From NCBI GenBank assembly GCA_039881145.1, contig JAYKKI010000027.1:19107001-19171000 (forward strand): 64,000 nucleotides of DNA, read 5' to 3'. A program made the position numbers and the translations under genes. The notes below the pieces were generated by a model. It worked only from the letters and a program-made list of their open reading frames with translations, ran no database searches and had not been told where the DNA came from. This document shows, in pieces, positions 1 to 12,767 of this stretch. How positions within the stretch are numbered: position 1 is the first letter of the stretch; each line of letters opens with the position of its first letter. This DNA is from Druceiella hillmani (lineage: Eukaryota; Arthropoda; Insecta; Lepidoptera; Hepialidae).

Positions 1-1689
1 ATTATTAAAAAATAAAACCACTTTCAAGCTTACATATCAAAAGTTAAACTTAAAAACCCAAAATAAACTTCAGTCATAGATATATTATCGATTTGACTGT
101 ATCAATATCCCAACGTTAACGGAAAAAATGGATGCCTGTTTGTGGAGCCGCTGAATGATTGCGTTTATATTGTTGCTATCTTCCCCCAAAATGAATAGTG
201 GTATTTACTTCATATTTAAGAAAACAAAATTTGAAATTCTAAAAATATTTAACAAAGCACAATATTTCCCACACAAAGAGTGGGTTGAACTGCTAGTACT
301 AGTATAAATAAATCATCTAAAGTTTTCCATTTTAATCGATATAGCGACTTACTTAGACGCCTTTGCCAATTATTTTCTATGTACGTGGGTTTACCAGAAA
401 ATTGATTTAATATTTAGGTACTAGTAAAGTAGTAAATCATTTGTGTAAAGAAAAATAATTTAAACATCAGCTTCACAGAGTTTATTACCATATTCAAATA
501 TTTCCCTCTATTATATAAAAATTATGAAAATAGACACCTTATCATAGATTCGTGCACACATTTGTCTTTCGAAGCCGTATTATAGTAAAATAAGTCCAAG
601 ACACATAAAATATTATCATTACCGAAACAATAATATAAACATTTTTTTTTAAATTTTGTTTTATTTAATTGATGTAAATTTAAAGTTTCAAACTATATTA
701 TTGAAAAAAAATTCATCGTTTTTAAAGTCCACTTTTTGTAGTACAATACATAATTGTCGCGATATTTTTAAACTGCACACCCCTTTTTATAACAAACATG
801 AACAAGAAGTAAAACAACTTCACGATCCATTTTTTAAAAGATCTCCTTTTTTATACAATAAAATATGTAGTTTACTTTGTTTTTTTTCGTTCTTATAAAA
901 AGCAATCATATTTCTTGGAGCAGGTGAAAAACTTATACACAAATGGCAACTTTCTTATGTCCAAAACTTCATTAGCCGGCTTATTAAAAGAATAACCAAA
1001 ACCAATTTAGCTTTTTTGATCTAAACATCAACACACAGATAATTATTTTTTTTTAAATTTTAAGTTTTGAATTAATTCTCTTTCTTCACACATCACGACA
1101 GATAAACAAATAACTTTCTTAACTATCACAACATGAACATCCCTTAAAAATAACACCGATTGATAAAATCAAACATTTAAATGCATCTTCTGATAACCTC
1201 ATATTACTTTATTTATAAAACACCTCATTGTGACGAATAATAATAAACAAGTTACGAAGATGAAGATCTCGAGTCTCGAGCGAGATACTCGGATGTATCT
1301 AAAGCAACTCTAAAGTATCTCGTTTATTACAATCAAACACGAGAACGTGTGAATTTTTTTTACAATATTTCAATTTTATCTGTTTACATTTTTTTTCACA
1401 AATGTTTACAAAAATTATTTCGTCTACCAACGTTATTTAACCAAACACATGTATTGATGATAATATATTTCTAAGTAAGACAGCACTGAAGAAGCGTTCA
1501 CGAAAATTTGAGAATAACAAAGGACGATATATAAAAATATAAAAATAAGTAAATCAAAATTATATTTATTTTTAATATATGATGAGAACTTAATAACTTT
1601 CAAAATAATAAGCAATTTTAAGAGTTATTATGAATCATTCCTCTCACAAATTTCTAGCCACTTTAAGGTAATATTATAATTCATAATTT
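1..1689. other. AT-rich spacer, no gene seen
   Basis: The sequence is AT-rich with many stops in all frames. Short open stretches at 656-898 and 1433-1615 have the composition of random AT-rich DNA and no recognisable domain. A small direct and inverted CTCGAG-type cluster lies near 1267-1283. I see no repeat family that I recognise. Confidence 0.6.
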
Positions 1690-2925
1690 CGTGATTCTTC
1701 TCCGTCGTTTCGCTCTTGACAGAGCGGTTGAGGTCAGCATGTATTGTTACGGGTGGCCGCTATTACTCGCCTTGCGATGCCTCTCCATCTCCCTCTCTGT
1801 TTATCGTCGTCCTGTTGCACTTATACAGGAGACCACCTTCAGCACACTTGATTTGGTCTATCCACCATATTGACGACCTCCAACACGGTTTGGTACCTTC
1901 TACTCCGCCCTACAAAACAACGCGCTTTATGGAACTACTACCTCCACGTATGATGTGACCAAAAAATTTAGAATCCGTGTCTGAATAAGTATTGATAGAC
2001 TTTGCTTGATGCCGAGGTCTTGAAGTATAGTATAGATGCCGAGTTCTTGAAGTATTCGTAGCCTGCACGTCTCTGAGGCGTAGAGAAACATGGGGAACAC
2101 CAGAGTTCGAACGAATCGGATCTTAGTAGTCTTTTTTATTTTTAATTTGTCCATAGCGCATCTTGTCGTCATCGCCGGTGTTATATATCAACGCTCCAAG
2201 ATATACGTACAGATATGACTGAACTACTTTACAGTTTGCTATTTGAGTGACTTCAGGCGAGTTGTTGGCACGGTCAAAAATCGTTATTTTTGTTTGGCTG
2301 CGATTTATCTTTAAACTAATCTCGAGGCTTATCTTAAGAAGTGAGTTCAACATATAGCATGTATCAGAAGCAAACAAAGTGGTGTCATCTGCCTAGCGCA
2401 AGTTTAACATTTTGTTACCGCCAATGTCAACGCCGTCCGTCCAGTTCTCGAGAGTAATTTGCATTATGAACTCGGTGGAAACGTTTAACAGTAGTAGAGA
2501 TATTAAATACCCTTGACGAACACCAGCTCTAGGATGCAAATTGTTTGTTAACGTTTCATCTATCCGTGCTGATATACAGTACGGATAGATGAAACCTTAA
2601 TATTTCTTCTTCATAAAATTGTTTCAAAAGTTGTACGAGATGTTTTGACGTTCCCGTTTCAAGTAGTATTCTCCATATCTTGACCCATTTCACTGAATCA
2701 AAAGCCTTCGAAAAGTCAACAACACAGATATAGGTTGGTTATTGAACTCTCAATTTTTTTCGATAATCTGACGAATTATAATTTCCTCTGACAAAACAAA
2801 CCTGTTCTGCAGCCATTTTCCTGGAAAAATAGCATCAGTCGTTCATTCAAGACGTGCAACATGATTTTGCTTGCATGTGAGATAAGGGCGATAATCGGTA
2901 GTTATTGAACTTCTTGATTAATACA
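1690..2925 (-). pseudogene. Degraded non-LTR (LINE) retrotransposon, reverse transcriptase remnant
   Basis: Read on the minus strand, frame by frame, this is a broken LINE reverse transcriptase, the enzyme that copies the element's RNA into DNA at the insertion site. Visible pieces in order: a region resembling NYR-IALISH near 2870-2910; VDFSKAFDSVKW at about 2680-2722, carrying the first catalytic Asp; RAGVRQG near 2508-2540; the ADD of the catalytic box at 2384-2392, where the preceding Tyr codon is a TAG stop (2393-2395); LKINRSQTKI near 2290; TKIRFVRTLVFPMFLYASET near 2070-2130; and a C-terminal WWIDQIK segment near 1850. There are frameshifts (one near 2150), several stops, and an internal deletion and partial duplication after the FLYASET segment. 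The endonuclease half is missing, so the copy is 5'-truncated and dead. The motifs identify it as a LINE; the exact clade (RTE-like or related) is not settled. It is unrelated to the CUB gene except by location. Confidence 0.85.
2553..2595. repeat. Short perfect hairpin inside the dead LINE
   Basis: Perfect 15 bp arms, GTTTCATCTATCCGT at 2553-2567 and its reverse complement at 2581-2595, are separated by 13 nt. It lies within the reverse-transcriptase remnant, so one arm is foreign to the original reading frame. This fits an inverted duplication made after the element lost function. Confidence 0.85.
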
Positions 2926-5900
2926 GTCATTTAGGAAATTTCAATCTCTCGTATTTATGTTTAAAACAATCTTGGTCTTTAAAAAAATTTATTCAAATAA
3001 ATAAAGTATATGAGGAAAATAAAATTGGTGAACAAATAACATGAAAGCGTAAAGTAACCATTTGTTTATTTAATTAAATAAATATTTCCTATAAATTCTT
3101 GATTAAGATAGAATATAAAAATTATTCCAAACTTTAAAAAATGCAAAATCAAATAACATAAATAATATATAGCATATGAAACGAAGAAAATATTAACTAA
3201 TTATTAATCAAAACCTATAAAGTATTCAACTTATCTCTAAAGGAGCAAAATGGTATTATCAGACCGATCTTATTATATAATTTTACCAGCATATTATAGA
3301 TTTTGTACGAAAATGCGCCTCCTTGAACGTAATACTTAACATTGGAACCATTATAAATGACACTGAAATAAAACTATACTCATGTTTTTAACAGTTTAAA
3401 GAAAAAAATGTCAATTTGTTGTTTTCTTGGTTATCTTTAATATCAGAATTTAGACTAAAGGATATTTTTTGTTTCAGACTTTAAAAAATATTAATTTAGA
3501 GATTCAAACTCATTACCTCTGTATTCTGCCTCCACTACTTTACTGCTGCGTTAATTAATCACTTAAAGAAGCGACAAAATAAAGATAAACTTAACACCTT
3601 TCATTTAACTTGTCCCGATTGTTAAGGTAATTAGAAAGAAAAACTGCCAATCAGACATGTTTCAAGTATTTTCTACTCACGTACCATCCGAATGTAAAGT
3701 TTCAAGTTATTATAATTACTAGAGATGCCCGATAAATATTATGACAGAACATCCTTACAAAGGTTTTCAATATTTAAAAAATATAAATCTGAGAGCCGCA
3801 TTTGGTAACATATTAATTAAAATTCATTGAAATGTGTAGGTGATATAAAATAACGAATTCTAAGCAATTTCATTGTAATGTTTATTTATATTTGAGAATA
3901 ATAAACATAAGTATGAAATAGCACCAAAACCCAAAACATAATTAAGCTCTAATTAAAAAATTTGCGCTAGAAAAAATTAAACATTTAATGTAATACATTG
4001 GATAATTTCAAAGTTCTTTTTTTCAGATAGGCAGAATGTCTGCTGTTAATGAACAATACATTCCCAATTATTTATGGCTTATAACATAAGTGCCTCATTC
4101 ATACAACACCGTCTTACGTGCCAGATTAACAGTCACCGACGTTGGTGTTCAAATATATGCTGTATTCAAAATCAGGAGAAAGGAAATTGAGTGAATGTTG
4201 CAAAGAAAATTTGCAACATTCACTCATTTATATTTAATGATATATATTTGACACTTATGATATGTAGCAATTGTTATTGTTTAAGCTCTGCGCTTCCGTG
4301 CCAATTCCTTGCGGAAGTTTTCTCCCCAATCTTTATAACTACATAATCATAAGGACGTGAGCGTATTGCGCAAAACTGTCAGTCAGATTTTATTTCTATG
4401 TGATACAGCAGATTTTTGTAGTACGTTTCCGCACGGATTTTTTACATACCATAAAGCCATATGAAGCTCCACGCACAACAACAAAAATTGGTGTACTTAA
4501 AATCACACTATGACATGAAATTTTGAATACAACAATTTTTAAAAAAATGAGTAATTAACATTAATAAAAGTCGTGTACTTCCTATACATTCAGGAATACA
4601 CGTGAACAAACCAAAACCTGGCAACGGACATTAAACTGACCATATTTTATCCGCTTTAACACAAAATACTAACGTAATAAATATTATATATGAATATATA
4701 CAAATACATTTAATTAATTTATAAATATTTTACGTTTATCTGACGAGAAAATGTACGTCTTCCTTATAAACACGGCTTTTAGGTACTAAATATAGCCCAA
4801 GCGCGGAAGAGAAGGAGTCTTATTTCAATTCTATTAATAAATAATATTTTTGTGAAAAAAGATAACAAAAATCAGAGAAAAAATATTACTTTACCACTGC
4901 ACCAATAATACACTGGGCAAAATGACAAAAAAATATAATCACTAGCTTGGCCACACGGTTCGGTCATACTCGGTATACCACCAAGTATACATGAAGTGCG
5001 ACATTCTCGACGTGGCGCCAAATGGAAAATACTTTCCCATTGAAAAAAATTAGACAAGGAGCGCAAAAAGAATTAATCACTAAAAATGCTCTACACATAC
5101 CGTATAATTACGGTTTAATTTTAATTGCAATTGGATTATTGCATTTTATTATTTTAATTACAATAGTTTTATTTTCATTACGGATTATCTTCGCACCGCT
5201 GTGCTAGCTAAGCGTTATGCTAAAGAAATTTCTAGTATAGTTTTGAATTGTACCTATGTTTATGTGCATCGTAGACACTACAAATTATTTCAATAATTAG
5301 TAATTAATGATTTGAGGAACACTGAAAACTCGACATATTAAAATTCACATCTCATAAGCGGAATTCAATTTGGCTGACAGCAAAGTAATGCAATAATAAT
5401 AACCTTTTCTGTAAATTCAATAAAATTTCTTAATTTGTCACTTACCATGATTTTTTCAGTCAATATTAATCTGTAAATTTATTGTACTAAAACATTATGT
5501 TATACTTAATCTTTCCGTAGGTTAAATACCTTGCTCTAATTTACTAAAGATTCTAATTAAGATATTTCTCCGCTTTCGTTAAATGCCATAATATTATTAT
5601 ATTAGAAGTAGAAATTTGGATGAGAGTTTAATATTTTTTTTAAATTAACTTTATAAACATATTGCGTTTTAGGGTGTGTGTTGAATAACATCCTTAGAAA
5701 TTTAATCGTATTATATAAGTTATTTACCACATTATAACTAATTTGAATCTGATTTAAACAAAAGTTTACTTATAACCTATAGTATATTCAATTTGAATAT
5801 ACAAAAACACCTTGTATTTTAAACCGTCTCCCGTTAAGAAAAGGTACACTGAATTTTGTTCAGTCATGCATATGTTAAAATAATATTGTCGGATTTTTCA

Positions 5901-6375
5901 ATTAAATTAATACGGGTAGAGAATTTCTATTTTTTTAGAAGTTTTCTGTCTCGCTGTAACTACATCTTTAACTCAAATCTACCGATCAATATCTCGTATG
6001 TAGAAGATAATAAAAAAGAAAAAAGTGAACCAAAATAAAAAAAATCCAGTTTAATTTTATTATCATTTCCAGAACCAATACCAAAAAAAAAACAAAATAT
6101 TTTCAATAACGAGCTTTTATCAAAAATTAAAATTCTTCAAAGAGATTTAGACCTACGAAGTTCTTTAATATTTTTCTAATACTGATTTAAAAGGTTTTAT
6201 ACATTTATTGGTATTTTAATTCATGTGTCAAGCATATTCCAAATTTTTTCTTCAATTAATACGTTTCCAGCTCATTTATATTGTAATTATTTTCCTTGTA
6301 CACAAGCTTTTAAGCCGTTCATGCTAAGCCTTCATCCTTCTTGATTTTTGTTAATTTTTCATCAAAACTTTTAAT
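2926..6375. other. AT-rich spacer, no gene seen
   Basis: Plain AT-rich DNA. Open stretches at 4872-5066 (-), 5022-5207 (+) and 5856-6038 (+) lack recognisable motifs. The only structure that stands out is the hairpin at 4188-4226. A slightly more GC-rich patch lies at 4945-5030, with no repeat or exon features that I can defend. Confidence 0.55.
4188..4226. repeat. Short perfect hairpin
   Basis: The 15 bp arm TGAGTGAATGTTGCA is followed by its reverse complement. Two further inner pairs extend it to 17 bp arms around a 5 nt loop (4205-4209). The flanks do not pair. There is no T-tract or gene end to suggest a terminator, and it is too short for a usual pre-miRNA. Confidence 0.9.
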
Positions 6376-6573
6376 TTCCCTCCAGGCTATTAAAACGCCC
6401 TGATTAGGGAGCACACTTAATTAACGAGCAGTCACAAAGAACTTGAACTTTTGCAGATTGTATCACGTAAAATACGTCGCAAGGTTGCGAGCTGATTAAA
6501 GTTGTACTGCAAATTCACCTTCTGTTTGAAAGTAGGAGTATTTTGGGATTATTTTTGAAGCTTTGAATATTTA
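6376..6573. repeat. Duplicated block, copy A (conserved-looking, possibly regulatory)
   Basis: This matches 7729-7923 in the same orientation over about 200 bp. Near-ungapped cores include TCCCTCCAGGC, TTAATTAACG, TATCACGTAAAATA and TTGCGAG followed by TGATTAAAGTT. The two copies are about 1.35 kb apart while the DNA between them does not match. The cores include homeodomain-type sites (TTAATTAA, TGATTA). It may be a duplicated conserved noncoding element or two copies of an unknown repeat. No open frame is shared. Confidence 0.6.
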
Positions 6574-7728
6574 TTAGCACGGACCGAAAAACCTTGATAT
6601 TTTAAATTTTGACATGTTATATATTTCAACTAATTAAAAAGTTAAAAACTCGAAACTCATAATGCAATTCGTGTTTCGAAAAAATTTGGAAGATTATTTG
6701 TTTAAAACTAAATTCACTTTATAGTATAACTTGCAATAAGTATTAAGTATAAGTTATTTACAAATAAATTTCAATTAAAATACAAAATAAATTACATATA
6801 AGCAATTAATAATGAATATAGTGACCGAGTATCCTGAAGTTTCTTTCAGATGTCTTTAAAGATACGCAAGTTTTATAATGTTCAACGAAAAATGAATAAC
6901 TTTTTATAACGAACCTATAATCGATTATATACTTTTTTATTAAAATATTTTATGAACAATGCAAAATATTATTATAATGCAAAAATCTTCATTAAAAAGC
7001 TTATTGAACATATTTCACTTCATTTTGTAACTTAATATTTGTGAAAATTAGACCCAAAGAAAATAAATTGTTAATAGAACTCAAATTTCATTATTTTTTA
7101 ATGAACTTTTGCTTCTATGCCTATACCTATTCAATGATATCTCACTCGATTAAATGCTCGAAAAAAATATCACCCCAATTTAAAAAAATGTAATGTATGT
7201 AATAAATGTAATGATAATATTCTGTTATCTACTAATAGAGTTCTCCACATGAAACGAACACTTTTCAAAATTGTATGTACGTAGATCGAAAATTATAGAA
7301 ACTTTTAGGCTATAGCAAACGGATAAAATGACGTATGTAACGAAACTGTAACGATGTGGTTCGTTGTATTACTATGGAACCCTAGAAACACGGAGTCACT
7401 TTATATAATTTTGTTTTAGGTCACTTTATTTCGACATGTTTCACGTAATCATAAATATTATTGAAAAAAAGAAGAAAAACAAAATCAGAAGATGTCACAA
7501 TACAACTCAAGTATGTTACTCTTGTCACACATTTTTGTTACGCCCTCTTAATTAATTTACGTGCAATTACGTAATAAGTTTCTTAATACTTTAGAAATAT
7601 CATATTATGTCCATCGTATTTATACAATTCATAGTCAAAAGTTTTCTTTACATATTTTTGAATAAATTAACGTTTAAATTATGTTGCATTAGTACAAACT
7701 TTCCATCAAACATCTCACATTTTTGCAG
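6574..7728. other. AT-rich spacer between the two duplicated blocks
   Basis: AT-rich sequence without recognisable gene, repeat or RNA. It does not align between the flanking duplicated blocks, so the duplication is limited to the blocks themselves. Confidence 0.5.
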
Positions 7729-7923
7729 TCCCTCCAGGCCATTAAAATCTTTTGATTAGGAGGCGCTCTTAATTAACGCCAAGTCAGAGAAGCCGCGAAC
7801 TTTCCAAGATTTTATCACGTAAAATATGTCGCAAACTTGCGAGTTGATTAAAGTTATGTTACAAATTCATTTTCCATTTTAAGGGTTGACGTATTATGGA
7901 TTAATTTTTGGGTTTTCAAATAT
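7729..7923. repeat. Duplicated block, copy B
   Basis: Partner of 6376-6573, with the same core strings in the same order and spacing. It starts just after a TTTTTGCAG that resembles a splice acceptor, but the following sequence has stops in the shared part and copy A lacks a good acceptor. An exon reading is therefore not favoured. Confidence 0.6.
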
Positions 7924-9156
7924 TAAAGGGGCTTTACGGAAGCATTTAATATTTTAACTTTTGAAAGCTCGACATCAAAAAACACGGTCGAGTAAAGTAA
8001 ATCTGACAAATTTACACTGAAAAAGTTTGTGAAGAAATAATGAGATGCAATGCTTATCGTCAAAATATTTCCTTACTAAGCAGATTTGTGTTTAGTCCCA
8101 TAAAACATTAGGTATTTCTTGGTTGCTTTCGAGTTTTCTACATAAAAGTTCAAGTCTATTTTAGCATTGTCTGTCTGAAAAAAAATGCGTAAAGGAAATA
8201 CAACACATTTGTTTTGAAATCGTTTCTGAATAAATAATGACAGTGGTGTTTCAAATTGCCTTAAAATAGTGATTTTATGCATATGCATAAATGAAATTTT
8301 AATGAAAATATTTTTCAGCTAATGTATCTGAAAATTCAGAACAAATTAGTAATATTACCCTGCTAATGTATCCATTAAACATGACCGATTAAATTTTTTA
8401 TCCGAAGACTATATAGTAGATAGTTAAAAACATTGCCAAAGTAATAGAACAGACGTTAGGCTGATTAAATACAAATATACAGCTATATGTTATATACAGC
8501 TATATATTAAATATAACAATTTATTTTTTATTAATTTTTTACAAAATATTATAGCAAAGAATAGTAACCGCAACTTAAAATATATTTACGCTATTTAGGA
8601 TTGAAGTGAATCTCTCCGATGAATGAAGTCGTTCCTGACCACGATCATTATAGAATCCAACGACTGGATGCGGCGACTGAATTCATGAAGTTTCTGCTCA
8701 GAATCCTTTTTGTTAGAAAGTCTTCACTGCCCAACATCTATGCTATTTATCTTAATCAGTCTAAAACTATTTGAATCTTAAAATGTATTAAATAGGTCTT
8801 AATACTAGCTTTTACCCGCGATTTCACTGGCATGGTTATAGCTACAAACTTACTGGAAGAATTTAAAGCATGCAGCGCCATCCAGACTGATTAAGGGAAA
8901 TTAAGTACTACACCCTTATTTTCAAGACTTTCTAAAGTAAATGACAATAAAAACAAAACTATTTCCTTCTAAATTAGGGATTAAAAGGAAATATTCTGCA
9001 ACCTCTTAATATCACGCATGCGGCTTTAAAAAATACAGCGATACGTTATTCCATTGCGACGTTATTTCGTTATTTTGTTTGCGTACTTTTTCAGTTCCAA
9101 ATAACATAATTTTTGATGAAATAAAATTTCCTGGGATGAATGTTTACGTTACTTTT
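7924..9156. other. AT-rich spacer with a possible LINE tail fragment
   Basis: Mostly featureless. At 8808-8840 the string TAGCTTTTACCCGCGATTTC resembles the start of a common lepidopteran LINE 3' tail (usually 'acccgcgacttcg...gcgtgg'). Only about 40 bp can be recognised, so the assignment is weak. Confidence 0.4.
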
Positions 9157-9216
9157 TATATATATATATATATAAGCAAATATATCGTTACTTTTTAAAA
9201 AATTATATTATTTTAA

Positions 9217-9274
<58 letters not shown>

Positions 9275-9285
9275 TATATATATTA
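9157..9285. repeat. (TA)n microsatellites, two tracts
   Basis: One TA run lies at 9157-9174 and a longer one at about 9219-9284. Between them CGTTACTTTTTA occurs a second time, so the intervening part includes a small local duplication. Confidence 0.95.
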
Positions 9286-9539
9286 TAAAACACATAATTA
9301 CATCAGGATATAAATAAAACACACTTTAGCACATCAGGTTAAATCAGGACCTTACGTAAATCTCGGCACTAAATGAAAGTTAAAATCGCCTAAAATCGGT
9401 TAGGTAATCGCTATTATCCTGTTAGAGACTCGTTGATAGTTAATACTACCCAGTGTTTTGTATTTAACGTTGCTATTCACGTCCACATCGTTTATCTTTA
9501 CACATTACGCTGTTAAAGCGCACAGTTAAATTTGACGAC

Positions 9540-10010
9540 TACACGCCATAGTATCGTCGGACACACGACGCCAAACGCGTCCATGAAAGCATCGTCACGC
9601 CTGCCAAGTCGGTTTACGACAAATAAACGCGCATGATGAATACAAAATTGATGCTGTAAAGCCGGATATAAGTAGTCGTAATCGACGATTTACCGAAACC
9701 GCTCCCGCTTGGGGCGCGCATGCCCTCATATACATGCAAATGCCCCACCCCCACCAGATTTATCCCCCCCTCCCGCCTAAACAACAGACGCACAGTAATA
9801 ATACGGCGGTAATTCGTTCGCCGCGGCATCATGAAAAATTCGTAACTAACAAAGGGAAAATATTAAAGCGAAATTACACGGCTGATACATATTTAAGCGG
9901 CCCCATGCTTAAGAGGATAACATAAAGTATCGTGCGCGAATGCGGGCGGCGCCCGCCCCTGCAATGAGTCGCTCACAGGGCGGGCGGAAAGTGCGGGCCT
10001 GTATGTTTAT
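9540..10010. promoter_or_regulatory. GC-rich island, candidate regulatory element
   Basis: A sharp rise in GC over AT-rich flanks, with CpG-containing words such as GCGCGC, CCGCGG and GGGCGGCGCCCG. It includes the C-rich stretch at 9743-9774 and GC-rich inverted repeats at 9942-9987. No convincing coding frame: the open stretches at 9614-9832 (-) and 9734-9925 (+) overlap on opposite strands and lack domains. It could be a conserved enhancer, or a promoter of a noncoding transcript. The evidence is compositional only. Confidence 0.4.
9942..9987. repeat. GC-rich inverted repeats
   Basis: GCGGGCGGCGCCCGC at 9942-9956 is itself palindromic. CGCCCGCCCCTG (9950-9961) pairs with CAGGGCGGGCG (9977-9987) apart from one extra C. 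The intervening sequence contains GAGTCGCTC, a second small symmetric motif. Confidence 0.7.
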
Positions 10011-11732
10011 TGTATCTATTCGGTCTGCGTAAATGTCGCTATGGTCGTTTCTATTAAGTGGCGCTATTCACAGAATGATAAATATTCTTGCTGAATGCGG
10101 AATGGGGATGTTTTGGCAAACAGTTTGTGGTGGTGATCCTATAAAGGAAGTTAATACACCGTCTACTAGAGGTAAAGTTATAAAAGTGTAAATGTGTTCC
10201 GGAAATTAATTATCCATTATCCGGTGAGAAAATATTTTGAGTAAATGGATTAAAAAAAATATTGTGTTCGTTTTTGACCGATAAGCCTTATTAAGTTAAC
10301 TTTACGACTCCGGAAGTGTATGACACAATAAGTTCACTCAATCGGTGACCGACAACTGCCGTCTTTTGTTAGACGAGGTTGCTGGTAATTTTCCATTAAC
10401 TCAATTCATATGTCAAGACATGCACGCCTCCGACTAAATGTCTCACATCTCCATCAGTGCGTGTTCAATCGAATGTTCTCTCCTTTTTTTCCGTTAGCTC
10501 GTTTTAACTCGTAAAGTTCGGATCAGCGAAAGCAGTCAGAGTCGCTTTGATTTTTTGTAGGGCTTATTATTGTAGGACCTATGCTTTAAATTTATAAATA
10601 TCAAATATTCTATTTTCTTCGATCATTACAAGTCGACTGCGTTACGTGTTATGCTTCTTCTATGCTGCTTGCCGACAAAGTTTTCATTGAATAAGGTGCT
10701 ATAGTCCGTTGGTTGCTTTATGACTTAATACTTTTCTCAAGCACTGATTGAATCTTGTTCGACATTTATAATAAAAAAACTTCATTTTTAAACATTTATT
10801 AAAAAAAATGGAGATTATATCAAAACCAAAGCAAATATTCCGCAAAGTTATATACTATTTCTATACTTTATAATAAGAATTAAAAATAAAGAAATAAGTT
10901 TAAGAATAACCTATGAAATTAAGCACAAATTAAATTAACATTAAGATGCGTATGTTATCTTTGAAATATCATACATTATAAAAATTACACAACTTTATGA
11001 AGTACAAACTAACTTGTACAAACTAGACCGACAATGTTAGGACACAAAATTTCAGAAACTACATGTATTCAAAGTGCTATTATCAAATGCTTCGAAAGCA
11101 GACCATCTCGACACATACACCCATTTCCAAGCCATCATACAAAAAAGATAAGGACACAAAACAAATATAAAAATCTGTTCTTGGTATGGAATATAAATTG
11201 CACAAGTCTAACTAGGACCTGAATTGAAAAAAAAGGGTACAAATAGACAGAAAAGATAAGGAGGGCTTTATCTTTTCTGTCAGATGACAAATTTGAGGCA
11301 AATAGCCAAAATTTAAGTTTCTGTCCGTGATTTTCGATTTTTCAGCTTTTAGATATTTTTGCATTTTATGTAAGTGGATTCGGTTACCAAAACAATGTTA
11401 TATTTTAAAATATTTAATCTGCCAGTGGACCTGTACGATTTAACTCGAAAAATACTGAAGCTATTGGATTTTACTTGAATTTTACGTGGTTTATAGTCTG
11501 TCCTGAAATCTTATTAATGAATACTTTGTTTATGTCTCGTCGTGACATCTCAAACGTTCCGAAATTATGATGATATTAAATTCTGTGAAGAATTTCTATG
11601 TACTCGTATTTCTTAATCTGTGTGCATACATACACGTGCAAAATGCAGATCAAATATGCATTCAAATACAGTAGAATATCGAAATCTTCCTATGTTCAAC
11701 CATATACAAAATTTACTCTATTTTAGATAACT

Positions 11733-11734
<2 letters not shown>
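10011..11734. other. Spacer, no gene seen
   Basis: Mixed AT-rich sequence. 10320-10480 is more complex (non-repetitive, moderate GC) and could be conserved noncoding DNA, but nothing specific can be named. It contains the hairpin at 11246-11281. Confidence 0.45.
11246..11281. repeat. Short perfect hairpin
   Basis: Perfect 14 bp arms (GACAGAAAAGATAA at 11246-11259 and its reverse complement at 11268-11281) around an 8 nt loop. Confidence 0.9.
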
Positions 11735-11827
<93 letters not shown>

Positions 11828-11840
11828 ATATGTATGTGTA
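11735..11840. repeat. (TA)n microsatellite with TG interruptions
   Basis: A long TA run of about 100 bp with a few GTA interruptions, ending in TGTATGTGTA. Any open frame across it is an artefact of the repeat. Confidence 0.95.
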
Positions 11841-12098
11841 TCAAACCTTATTGCGATATTTTTTAAATAGCTATCTAAATAAACCCAAAAACCATGGAAA
11901 TGATGTCGTGGGCACAACTAGTATATAACACATACACATCTATGTGAATTATTATATAAGTCATTTATCAGTTTAAGCAAATACACAATTAAATGTTTAT
12001 AAAGGTACAAACAAGTATTACATACACTCTCTTGTCAACAACTTTTTATTTATTTGGATATTATACTTTTTATAACACGACTTTCACTCCTTAACGTG
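11841..12098. other. AT-rich spacer
   Basis: No recognisable feature. Confidence 0.5.
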
Positions 12099-12767
12099 AT
12101 TACATGAGTCTCCTAAATACTACTATTTATAATACATAGATAATAAACCATATAAAAACGATATTCCTTTACACCATCGTTAAACGTCTTATGTGAAAAA
12201 ATGACTTTATTATCGCTATTCGTGTAATGTCCTGTTATAGACGAATAGAATTATTTCGTAATAAAATACTTAACCACTTAATTAAAAGATGTTACACCAA
12301 CTAGTTACCAATCATTGGGTAAAATAAAATGTCAAATACAAACATAGAATTAATGTATATGAAAAGTGAGTGAACATACATCCTCAGTAAATCACGCCCG
12401 GTTTATTGAAATTTTATATCACAACGAGTATTACATGAGTCCCCTAAATACTACTATTTACAATACATAGATAATAAACCATATAAAAACGACATTCCTT
12501 TACACCATCGTTAAACGTCTCATGTGAAAAGTGACTTTATTATGGCTATTTGTGTAATGTCTTCTTATAGACGAATAGAATTATTTCGTAATAAAATACT
12601 TAACCACTTAATTAAATGATGTTACGCCAACTAGTAACCAATCATTGGGTAAAATAAAATGTTGAATATAAACATAGAATTAATGTATATGAAACGCGAG
12701 TGTAAAACATCTCAACATACACCCTCGACAAATCACGCCCGGTTTATTCAAATTTTATATCACAACA
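12099..12767. repeat. Tandem duplication, two units of about 331 bp
   Basis: The unit starts at TACATGAGTC (12101 and 12432) and ends in TTTATATCACAAC. The copies are clearly the same sequence with scattered substitutions and small indels, so the duplication is not very recent. No coding frame is conserved. Confidence 0.93.

Noticed and set aside
5022..5207. Small hydrophobic frame on the plus strand
   Set aside because: Hydrophobic residues (Ile, Leu, Phe) arise from AT-rich composition; there is no supporting context, and another frame overlaps on the opposite strand.
11732..11917. Open frame with long Ile-Tyr repeats
   Set aside because: Product of the (TA)n microsatellite; the same applies to the frames at 26121-26345 and 37392-37613.
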